From Ambrosia x helenae (lineage: Eukaryota > Streptophyta > Magnoliopsida > Asterales > Asteraceae), in contig CM061230.1 in the NCBI GenBank assembly GCA_030844895.1, positions 4,318,705-4,382,704 of the forward strand: 64,000 nt of DNA, written 5' to 3'. Both the position numbers and the translations under genes were made by a program. Shown here piece by piece: positions 48,407-58,566 of the stretch. The notes under the pieces are model-generated. The model was not told the origin of the DNA and searched no databases. It was given only the letters and a program-made list of their open reading frames with translations. Each line of letters starts with the position of its first letter. Within the stretch, counting starts at the first letter, position 1.

Positions 48407-50203
48407 TGATATACGATAAATTACACATATAAAAGTCCCTGGTTAACTCCCATTTTCATATGTTTTTGACCTTATACACGAGGAATTGGTACTTATTTGG
48501 GTATCTTTACGATTTTAGGTCTTAAACGATGTCCCGGAAGCAAACCCGGAGAAAACGAGGATTTCGGCCTTTATCAGGAGAACATACTGCTGCAACTTTT
48601 GCGCAGCAGCTGTTTGGATCGCTTTTACCCTTTCTAAAACCCAAAATCCGACTTCGACTTTCAAATAAGAATTGTTCTACGCTCCGAGAGCTTTCCGGGA
48701 ATATAAAGAACACCTCCTAACGATTTTTCTATGATTTTATATGTAATTTTAAAGATCATGCTGTCGGGATGTTCCCTGTGAGCGGTCGCTCACTCTCTGT
48801 GAGCGCCGCTTGCTCCTCCAGATCTTTTTGGAAACCTTCTGGAACCTCTGCGTCATGCACGGACCACTCGCTCACAGGCCCCTGTCTTGTATAAAACACC
48901 CATTCAGCCTCTGTTCGAAATATTGGGTCTTTGGGGGTCGATCTTGGGCGATTCCTGGACCAAAGGAGCTGCTGGAAAGCCGTTTAACAAGCCCGGGAAG
49001 CCGTCCGATCCATCAATCATCATCCGATCCTTCACTTTAGCATTCTTATGGGTTGATCCTTTAAACTATTTATGATCCAAATCTGATTTTGTATGCTTAT
49101 TTTGATGTTTATTTAGTTAATCGTATGCCTACGGGCAAGAACACTAGTTTGTAGTATGTTAAACAATCGTTTGTATAGTTAATCATGTCTTGTATAAATT
49201 TGGCGTTTTTCATGACTTAATCTTGATGATCATAATGCAACCTTGTTTCATTGTTATTGGATTCGTGATTGTGTTTGAATGACTTTGATGATTGTCGAAT
49301 GTGTTAGGCGAATACATGTTGAAAAACTGTCCGTTTAATCATCCGGTAGTAGACTAGTTGACTTGTTAATAAGTTTACACCATGAAACTGTAACCGGGTA
49401 TCGGTTTGGATAAAGTCAGTCGAATAACAATTAAAAATGCTTACCGGCACGTAAAAGGGTTTTAAAAGCTTAATGGTGCCGTTACTGATCTTCGACGCGG
49501 TTAATGATCTTTGGTAGTTATTTTGGTAAAAATAGCGATCGTAGTATATCTGTGTTCAAAGTTGGTAAAATGGAATAGGTTGTGAAATGCTCTACTTTAT
49601 GCTAGTCTAGGTGGTTGTATTGTGTATTCGGTATCACTTTCCCGGATTAGTGAGGTTAGAAAACTCTTAACAGATGACTAACTTATCTTTAGAAGATTTG
49701 CATGAGATCATATCAGCTGCTCGCTAATAAACGACTTGAAGTGGTTAACGTGTGTATTCGTGTTAGCTTTCTGTATAGTTGTCATGTTAGGATGCCCGAA
49801 AGGGACACCAACTGTCGAAAAATGGGAATGTTGATCACACGCCTTTATTTTATATGATATATAGATGCCATGCTAGGGTTAATATATTATAGCTTATGTA
49901 GTTATATTTTGTATTTGGAGTCTTATATATGTTAGTTAGATATTTTAGAATTAATTTAGATAAACAAAACATCAAACTATCTTTTCCTACTGGTAAATTG
50001 AGGACAGAGTTTTAGTACAATTGCTCCGCGCGCGTCCATGGATCGATATTTGGTTCTTATCTGTACATTACTACATATATGACAGGGTACACTTGCCCTA
50101 TTGTGTGTGTTTTAATATTAAGGTCTAAACCATTTTTATAAATATTAAAGCAGAAACGTGTGTTAAAATCCATTGAAAAATATGTATAGTATTGCACACA
50201 TCA
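48407..50203 (+). repeat. 3' LTR of the MULE B insertion
   Basis: From TGATATACG to CACACATCA, 1,797 bp. Carries a 34-bp segment (about 49714-49747) absent from the 5' LTR. Its GC palindrome is degraded (GTGAGCGGTCGCTCAC). Confidence 0.9.
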
Positions 50204-50208
50204 GGGTG

Positions 50209-52641
50209 TGTGAACAAACCTGAAAGATATGGGTCACATCACTGCCTTTTTCCTTGTGGCTAACTGAATACACAAATATCTTATCATCAATTTCAATGTT
50301 AGAAATGTAGCAACAGAACTTGCCCTTGAGATTTCCTTCTGAATTTGAAAAAAGACTGTTTGTGTGTACACCTTGAACGCATGTCATTCTATTGGAAGCT
50401 CTGTGCTGCCACTAAAAACAGTAGATGATGTCTTGTATTCAGAAACACGCTGACGGTAACGTTGGGAGTCCATCCTAGACTCAAAACACAGCATGAATTG
50501 GACAAGGGTGTTTGCACTGGTGGTGTTGATTTTAAATGCAACATTTGAACTCTCGCTACGCGACGTAGTTTTCATTAAACAGCACATGGGGATCTCCCTG
50601 AAATATGCCGGAACCCACAACGCCCTGATCGCGAACATCTCCTTCAGCCACTAATTATCCGCAACACCATGGGTATCTAACAAATCATACCAACGCGCCT
50701 CGAAGGTGGATGGCTTTATGTAAACGCTCCATACCAAATGATGAAGATCTTGGCAGAAATTTGTGTTGGTTAGTAGATCTCCGGTTACCTGGTAGTTAAG
50801 ATTTAAAATCAAAGCGTGAATAAAAAACGCCTCACTATCATGGTGCTTCGTAATATTTATAATAAAACTACTAAAATATCACACTAACCTTTGAAGGAAG
50901 TTTTTTCATGATATGCCACATGCAAAGCCTATGGCGTGCCTCAGTAAACACTTGTGGGACAGCTTGTAGCATCGATGGGTCCTGATCACTTAAAACTAAC
51001 TGGGGTTGGGACCCATGTGCCTTTAAAAAGGTCTGAAGTAACCAAACGTAGGATTCTATGGTTTCATTTATTATTAACCCAGCACTAAATGTGACGCACT
51101 GCATGTGGTGGTCCACCCCTATGAAGGGGACAAATATCATGTTGTACCTTGCATTGAGAGCGAAAAATATGAACACAAGTTACATATTGAAGACATAAAA
51201 AACATTGTATTATATGTATAGCATGGTTGCATAGAAGTTACATATGTAAAACACTTACTTGTTGGTGTGGTAGGTCGCATCAAAAGTTATGACATCCCCA
51301 AAAGCTTTGTAGTTCAGTTTTGAAATCTCATCTGCCCAGAAAACAGAGCGTAACTGCCCATTCGAAACTATGAAATAAAAAAAAACTCTGGCAAGGCCTC
51401 GAACCGATCCCGCAAACGACCAAGAAAGAGCTGCGCATCGCGATCACCAATATAAATTCTGAGTTGTTGGCTAAAGTTCTTAAAGTCAGCAACAGTACCA
51501 TTGACGTTGTGATGGCCACCGTTAAGAGCAACTAAACACCTATGCGCTTTAACCGGCCCAGTCCGGTTAAGGATCATGTTATGGATAAATTGTTTGGTTG
51601 AATAAGAGAGTTTGCGGGAAATCTTTGTAAGATCACGGTTGTGGGTCTCAACAGTTCATGGTTATGTATCTCATTGAAAGTGTGAATGGTAAATTGAGAG
51701 CCATCAGGGCTGATGGTAATCAAAATATGAACTTTGCAATCAGAAATGGTAAAGGTACTTTTGCGGGGCTTAATAGATGACTCATCTAGCTTGTTAAATG
51801 TCTTCTTAACCTGCGGTTTGCCGAACTTTGAAAAACGGAGGTACTTGTGGGTTAGGATACCCAACCACTGCTTTGTCTGACCCTTCCTAATAGAAAACCC
51901 AGCCTGTTGGGCGTACTCCTTATACATATCTAATACCGTGTCGAACGTGGGGTAAGAATCGCCAACAACTGGTAAAAATTTAGGACTGACATTCGGGATC
52001 CAATATTGAGTTCCATTAGGGGTTGAATACACACAGTGAAGTGGCGCGTTTGCAGTAAAATCATGTTTAATAAGGTTAAAAACATGGGTGTTGCATGTGT
52101 AACAAACAGTATACCTATTGCATCCATTTAATACAAACACAAATTAATGAGCTGGTTTGTGTGCAACATATATATAATATACTCTACACTTCAGTTACAC
52201 ATATACCACTTGACCAAAACACATTTTAATATGGTTAAACACTATACAAACTAACTTCCCCAACATTTAGCAACAAATAAACGACATTTATAAACAAAAG
52301 CAAATGTGGCGCATACCAACAACTTCAATAACTTCAATACCTTCAATAAAACCCAAAAAAAAGCAAAAAAAAAAAGACATATTTAACAAAAACCTTCAAT
52401 GTTATCATCGTCTACCACCGACGATGTTGAAGACGAGCCAACGTGGTGCATACCAACAACTTCAATACATGCGAAAAACAAACAAACAAAGCTTAACAAC
52501 AAAGCTGGTTATAGGGAAAAAAACAACTAACACCTCACGAGTTAAAAAAAATAACTAACCTGGTACACGATCATTTTCAGATGAACAATCGACATCAGGC
52601 TGGTGATTTCCATGCATTACCGTTTCTGAGTTCATCTCCAT
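50209..52641 (-). pseudogene. MULE B FAR1-type transposase, broken
   Basis: Minus-strand homologue of the MULE A transposase: start exon near 52641-52561; FAR1 region (52040-51650, SYPTFDTVLDMYKEYAQQAGF); DDE exons with DATYHTNK (about 51260), VLSDQDPSML (51000) and SRSESSN (50560). Breaks include a frameshift near 51645, another in a T9 run near 51375, a TAA at about 50650 and a frame break near 50385. The SWIM exon is missing. The two proteins are clearly homologous but well diverged, so B is an old relative of A, not a recent copy. Confidence 0.85.
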
Positions 52642-53013
52642 TGTGTCTATCGACAGGTTTGAAGGAGAAGAGATGGGTTACTTAAAAACAGAAGAGGGAG
52701 AGGATGGTCAGGAGGAGATGCTATGGAGAGGATGATATCTTAACCCATGGAAATCTTGAAAGAGAGGATGTTGAGAGAATGATCAGGAAGAAGAGAGAGG
52801 GGATATTCAAATGGAGTAGAAAGGTGAGGTATTAGTGATGTAATGTGCTTGGGATTAGTGTAAATCTTGATTATTGTGTATGGTTAAAAGACTAATATAA
52901 CCTTATTGTTTTTTAATGATAAAATTGAAAAGGTAATGTGAGGATTAATATGAACCACACATTGGGTTTCTATAGATTTCTTCAAATTTTTGGGTTTTCT
53001 TCAAATACTTAGC

Positions 53014-53018
53014 ATATA

Positions 53019-53063
<45 letters not shown>
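53014..53063. repeat. (TA)n tract between MULE B and MULE C
   Basis: About 50 bp of nearly pure TA repeats separating the two element ends. Confidence 0.95.
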
Positions 53064-53066
<3 letters not shown>

Positions 53067-54035
53067 GAAGTATAGGGAGAAAACCTCCTCAAATGGAAAA
53101 ACTCTAAGAAACTCATCTCTTGGCCTATATTGTGCCACATCATCAAAGCTAATCTCACTCTATATTATATTAAAAAGGGTATAATTGACAATTCAACTCT
53201 ACCCATTCTCTCTCCCCCTATATATATTGTTTCCCCCTCTCTCTCTCTTCATTTTCTTTTTTTCAAATTCAAATCCAGATGATACTCTCTATACCTTCCC
53301 TTCTCTCTGTCTCTCTCTAGAACCACCACCGCCACCACCACCACCACCACAACAACTTCTTCTTCTCCGGCCAACCACTTCTGTTAGCCCTTGGTTAAAA
53401 CCTTCTGTTCTCTCACATCGAAGGTGATAAAGATGTGGAGGTATATAAAGGGGTCAGAAAACAGATCTGTTTATGTTCACTGTCTCTTTTACGTTCAGAA
53501 GGTGGATCTTCATCAGTAGAGATGCCTTAAAAGGTGGAAGAATATGATGTCCCAAAAAAGTGAGTAATTTTTTTTCTTTTGCTTTTGCTTATATATGAAT
53601 CTGAGTGCTTTAATAAATGTTTTAAATAAGAAGTTTAATCACAGTTGGGTTTTAAAATGGTTAAAACTTAAAAAGTATACATTTTGTTTTTTTTTTTCGT
53701 AGATCTGTACGAGATTACACTTATGTTTTTGATTTGTTATGTTTTTCAAACTTTTGTTGTTGTTATATTTTGATTTTTTAGAATAATAATAACAGTTGTT
53801 ATGTTTTGGGTTTGGTGAAATAGGTTTTGGGTTTTGCTAGAATAATAATAATAATTTTTTTTGGGGATAGTTTTTGGTTGCACACCAAGTGTTTGATCAA
53901 ATGCTTGAATGAAAAAAAAAAACTTATGTTAACCATTTTTATTTTTTTTATTATTATTATTTTGTTTGTGTTATATTTTTATTGGATTGGGGACATGAGG
54001 TTGATGGATCACATGTGATTGATAAATAAATTTGT

Positions 54036-54398
54036 AGTCTTTTTATGTTAGTACATGCTAACACAGGTTAGTGATGTCCCATTATGTTTTTAAGGATCCC
54101 AAACTAACATGTGTATCTGTTTCAGTGTGGGTTTTCACGAGTAGGCTATTGGAAGAAGGCGGCGTTGGTGATGTGGCTGTGGTAAGTGATGTTTTTTTTA
54201 TAAAGATTATAAATTTTTAGTCTTTTTATGTTAGTACATGCTAACACAGGTTAGTGATGTCCCATTATGTTTTTAAGGATCCCAAACTAACATGTGTATC
54301 TGTTTTCAGTGTGGGTTTTCACGAGTAGGCTATTGGAAGAAGGCGGCGTTGGTGATGTGGCTGTGGTAAGTGATGTTTTTTTATAAAGATTATAAATT
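54036..54398. repeat. 183-bp tandem duplication with an exon-like core
   Basis: Units start at 54036 and 54219. Each contains a 56-bp segment (54126-54181 and 54310-54365) bounded by TTTCAG and GTAAGT, with one open frame reading VWVFTSRLLEEGGVGDVAV. It looks like a duplicated exon of an unrecognised gene. Confidence 0.7.
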
Positions 54399-54510
54399 TT
54401 TAATCTTTTGGTGAATAGGGTGTTTAAATAATTTTTATATTCTATTAAATAAATTTTTGGCAAGTGAAATTGTTATGAACTCGTATAGGGTATATGTCTA
54501 TTTTTTTATA

Positions 54511-54775
54511 CACATGTTAGTGATGCTAACACGTGCTAGTATATGCCTAACTAGCAGGTGTTAGGGTTCATATTAGTTGGGGAGCCCAACTAACACATGT
54601 AAGTATACGCCCTTTCACATGTTAGTGATGCTAACACGTGCTAGTATATGCCTAACTAACAGGTGTTAGGGTTCATATTAGTTGGGGAGCCCAACTAACA
54701 CATGTAAGTATACGCCCTTTCACATGTTAGTGATGCTAACACATGTTAGTATATACTCAACTAACATGTGTTACG
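54511..54775. repeat. 105-bp tandem repeat rich in the CATGTTAG motif
   Basis: Units start at 54511, 54616 and 54721 (the last partial). Each begins CACATGTTAGTGATGCTAAC and includes CAACTAACACATGTAAG. Confidence 0.85.
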
Positions 54776-55461
54776 GTTTGTATAACATACGTTATTTCAG
54801 TAAAACATATATTTTAGAATACACTAACACATGTCATTGATGTCCCATTATGTGTTTTATAGAGCCCAGCTAACACGTGTTTACTTTTTTTGTAGGTGAA
54901 AAGATGTTTTTGAGTTAAAGATGATGATGAGGATCAAGAACGAAGAATAGCTAGATTTTTTCTATGTTGTTATGATAGTTTTTTTCTTTTTGAAAATTCA
55001 CAAATAATTATGTTTGTATTAAACGGTTTTTGATATGTTTTAGTGTTTATTGTTATGATCGTTTTTATCATTTCTTAAATAAATACACATTTTATGTGTT
55101 CTTTTAATATGTTCTTTTAGTATATGCCTGGTAACACATGTTAGCGATGTCTCACACGAGGTCAGAATTTTGTATCACAACACTAACGTATGTTAATATT
55201 GGTGCTGGAAAAAGTGTCATAAAGTAGGAGAGAGGTGACTTGACAAGTGTCAAATCAACCTTTTAAAACCTAGGATTCAGAAGTGTCAAATCTCATGTTT
55301 AAAATTACCTTAGTGCCCTTAATTATATTTTTTATTAGATTGGCCCACATGCTTTATGATTATTATATTCAAATAATCATGGACCATTGATCAAGCTTGA
55401 TCAATGGTCATAAGAGAGTTTGCAAGGTTTTTCCAAAAGATAGGGTTTCCATATTATCCAC

Positions 55462-55465
<4 letters not shown>

Positions 55466-55493
<28 letters not shown>
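55466..55493. repeat. (TA)n tract between MULE C and the next element
   Basis: About 28 bp of TA repeats. Confidence 0.95.
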
Positions 55494-55496
<3 letters not shown>

Positions 55497-56206
55497 GATG
55501 GTTCAATAGAGAACTCATTTTATTGAGAGAACTCGAAAACTCCTAATTAAATACAAAAAATATAATAAAAAAAATCATAACTCAAAATTTAAGTAAAAAA
55601 ATAGAAAACTAGTTCGGAGCTTCTCTTTCCCATGTCATACCCATTCAGAAAAAAAATAAAAAAAAATAAAAAATAAAAATAAAAAAAAACAGACCTAAAA
55701 AACGCTACTGCACATGTGTAGTATAACCTAAAAGCCTAAACCACCTACCCCCAACTTACCCCCACCCAAAAACCTAATTCCACCCCACCCATCCCCACCC
55801 TCACTAAAAAACCTAAATCGCTTACCCAAAAATCTAAACCACACATCCACCCCCACCCAAAACCTAAACCCACCCCACCCACCGCCTACCAAAAACTAAG
55901 CCCCACCCGTCACAACCAAAAACCTAATCCCCACCAAAAAACCTAACCCCCTACCCAAAAACTTAAACCCACCCTACCTAAACCCACCCTACCTACCCCT
56001 ACCCCACCCCCAAAAACCTAAACCTTACAAACTAAACTAAAAAAAACTAACCCTAAAAGCTAAACTAAACCTAAAAACCAAACCCTAAAGCTAACCGGAC
56101 ATTTACTACACAGGTGCATTAGAAGTCGCCTATTTTTTATTTTTTTTATTTTTTTTTTATTTTTTTTATTTTTTTTCTGAACCGGGATGACGTGGGAAAG
56201 AGAAGC
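55494..56206. mobile_element. Hairpin element with G-poor core, truncated by gypsy
   Basis: It starts GGGGATGGTTCAATAGAGAA after (TA)n. Inverted arms AGCTTCTCTTTCCCATGTCA (about 55618) and its near-complement (56163-56206, TGACGTGGGAAAGAGAAGC) surround T/A runs. Between them 55730-56095 is almost G-free on the plus strand, made of CCCACCC, CCTAAA and CCCTAAA words. The right arm is cut exactly where the gypsy LTR begins. Superfamily unknown; a Helitron or MULE derivative is possible. Confidence 0.6.
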
Positions 56207-58426
56207 TGTCACACCCTCAAATTCCACTTGCGGGGTTTTACCGCGAGGCGCATGACAAACCAGGATTCAAGTCAACGGTCACAATAAACAACACTATATG
56301 CATAACACAAAACTCAAAAAATATAGTTATAAAAACATAAACTGTAGCGGAAGCTTTAAATGTTTACAACCCAAAAGACATAGTTCAAATGTTTAATGAA
56401 GACCATGCTCTAAACCCTAGACGCCCGTGCCGACTCGTGCGCCTAGATCCAGTTGTTGCTACCTTAGCGACCTGAGAAAAACATGCCAAAAGACGTCAAC
56501 ATATAATGCTGGTGAGTTCACAGGTTTGTTCAAAAATGTTATCCAAATGTTACCATGTCCATACTATATCAATGCTACCAAGTACGCTAGCTAGGCGTAT
56601 GTTTTATTACTACTACGATTGGAAACCATTACTGGACACGTTTAGCAATGTTTAGCATGTTTAGCAGCCCGTAATGTTCAGCACGATAATGTTCCTGTTC
56701 GAGACAATATGCACCCGCCCGGCCCTCCAAGCCGACGAGTGGGGCAGGTCACGCCCAATAGATCTATCCACATTTCCCCCGTTGTGCAAACCCGCACATT
56801 CATGGTTTCCCCCGGGACTTTCCAAAAGATCGTATAGCAATATAAAGTTAAAACCATAGTATGACATATGTTACCAAAACTGTTTAGCGCATGTTTTCTC
56901 CCCCAAAGGTTAAAGCAGTAAAAGTGGCGCCGTGAACTCACCTTAGATAGCGTTCCTCAAATATATGTAAAGATGTTTAGCCCTTGATAATCCCTCTACC
57001 GGAGATCTATCAAAATGTTCACATAAGTGTTCCGACTAATAACCACAAGGTTATCTAGTCCCCGATTGTCCAGATCATAACCAAGTATGTTTTTAAAACG
57101 TGTTTAAATGTTTAACCGACACACTAGACCGACCCGACATCCCGTTGGTGACCCATTACCCTAACTAATCAAGTACACACAGATTACACGCAAGGTTCAA
57201 GCATAAAACACTTAGTTCGTATCAAAAATCTCATTTTTGTTATCGTAGGGCCGAACGTGGCTTTGAGTGGTCGAAGGTGGCTTTAAACTCCCACCTTCGC
57301 CCCTTTTCTTCCACCTTCGCCCCTTTTCTTCCACCTTCGCCCCTTTAGCTTCCAGGTTCGACCCCTGGAATCCACCTTCGCCCGTTCGACTGGCCGAAGG
57401 TGTTCCAGGTTCGACCTGCTGTGTTGTTTACTCAAAAACGCGTTCAAAAACATCCGAAAACATCACGAAACATCATGAGTTACAGCAGTCAAGCATCATT
57501 AATATATTCCTATGAAACCCTACCAATTTTACCCCAAAATCTATCCGTTTTACAAGTTTCCTAAAATAGTAAATTATGGAGATGTCACATCATCATGCAT
57601 GAAAATATTACCCAATTAGGAAACTTTCTGAAATCAATCAATAATCAGCTCATCATACTCGAATCATAATGGCTGATAGAACACACCTTAGATTTTCACT
57701 TGTAATGATTTAGAGAGTTAGGTTATGAAAAACAAGCTCAAAAACTCCTTCCCCAATGATAATGGCTGATAGAGAGTGTTTGGAGGCGTTTAGGGTTTGT
57801 GAAATGGTGAAAAATGGCTAAGGATGGTATTTATACCAGGTCCAGGTTCGCCCATTTTATGTGGTCGAATGTGGAACTTTTCCACATTCGCCCATTTGTA
57901 ATAGTCGAGTGTGGAATCTTTCCACATTCGCCCACTTTGTTTCTACATTCGCCCATTTCTCAAGTTCCATTTCCACATTCGCCCACTATTTCCACATTCA
58001 GGTCATCAGCACTTTTTAACACATGTTAACAGCACTCTTTAACACATGTTAACCTTTTTCCAGTTTGTCGTGTTTAACGCATTCTAACACATCTTAACAC
58101 GTAAGCATGCATCCATAGTCTATACTTAGCATGTTTAGGCACGTATAATCATTTGTACATCGTTTAAGCAAGTATAAGTATACAATCCACCACACGACTC
58201 ATAATCTACACATATACTTAATTAGTTCATGTAATGTCACCAACAACGGAACCCGGTACTAATGTATTCCCAAAACGACTCCCAATGATCCTCCAGATCA
58301 TTGAACCCTGGACAATCCTAATTTGACCCGACTCAACTAACCAGTTAAGTTTGTTTATAAACGTTTCTCGCTAAGGTAGACTTAGATGTTACTATTATGT
58401 TTAAGCCGAACATGCCGGGTGTCACA
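56207..58426 (-). repeat. Gypsy 3' LTR
   Basis: 2,220 bp from TGTCACACCC to GGGTGTCACA on the plus strand. Related to the 2,590-bp solo LTR at 10365-12954. Contains a short tandem array CCACCTTCGCCCCTTTTCTT (about 57289-57350) and dispersed TTCGCCCATTT/TTCGACC words (57830-57990) that vary between the two LTRs. Confidence 0.95.
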
Positions 58427-58566
58427 TCATCCCCACGTTGAAAGAATTTTCGTCCCGAAAATTGCACGAAGCCCAAAAATGAAAAAGACGAAAAGGAAGA
58501 AAACGAAAAGAAAAGTTACCGGTTGTCGCATCATCCCCACGTTGAAAGGGAATCTCGCCCCGAGAT
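58427..58566 (-). other. Duplicated polypurine-tract region
   Basis: CATCATCCCCACGTTGAAAG occurs twice (58425-58444 and 58530-58549), each followed by a CG-centred inverted phrase (ATTTTCGTCCCGAAAAT; AATCTCGCCCCGAGATT). On the element strand the copy touching the LTR (CGTGGGGATGA) is the polypurine tract. A purine-rich stretch (GAAAAAGACGAAAAGGAAG) separates the copies. Confidence 0.7.

Larger units (their letters stand above)
42608..50203 (+). mobile_element. Non-autonomous Ty3/gypsy-like element (Athila/Tat type) in MULE B
   Basis: 7.6 kb with 5-bp duplications GGGTG at 42603-42607 and 50204-50208. LTRs are 42608-44370 and 48407-50203. Its primer site matches tRNA-Asp and its polypurine tract is AAGTGTGGGGATATT, both typical of Athila/Tat-type gypsy elements. 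The 4-kb interior has no long open frame; autonomous relatives are far longer. LTRs differ by roughly 2-4% by eye plus a 34-bp indel, so this insertion is clearly older than the LARD. Confidence 0.85.
40220..53013. mobile_element. MULE B: decayed relative of MULE A, with an LTR element inside
   Basis: Left end GGGAAGGGTTAGAATGAAAA and right end, on the other strand, GCTAAGTATTTGAAGAAAA, each next to (TA)n. The order is as in MULE A: protease gene from the left (plus), transposase from the right (minus). The protease 3' half, the small ORF and the transposase SWIM exon are missing. The retrotransposon at 42608-50203 sits at the junction; with it and one GGGTG copy removed, the two genes abut, so the deletion came first. 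Confidence 0.8.
53064..55465. mobile_element. MULE C: short non-autonomous relative, inverted
   Basis: 2.4 kb between (TA)n tracts. Its left end (GTGGAAGTATAGGGAGAAAA) resembles the transposase-side end of MULEs A and B. Its right end, on the other strand (GGGTGTGGATAATATGGAAA), matches the protease-side end including the palindrome, so C is inverted relative to A and B. It holds no transposase or protease. A CT-rich leader with short Pro/His-coding CCACCA repeats (53185-53427), exon-like duplications and ACATGTGTTA motifs fill it; it may carry a captured gene fragment. Confidence 0.7.

Noticed and set aside
28548..55465. One giant MULE spanning 28548-55465
   Set aside because: The ends at 28548 and 55465 match well, but internal junctions at 40205/40220 and 53013/53064 have their own matching ends and a repeated gene order, so three elements fit better.
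55730..56095. Interstitial telomere array
   Set aside because: Only scattered CCCTAAA; most words are CCCACCC or CCTAAA with irregular spacing, and inverted arms surround it.
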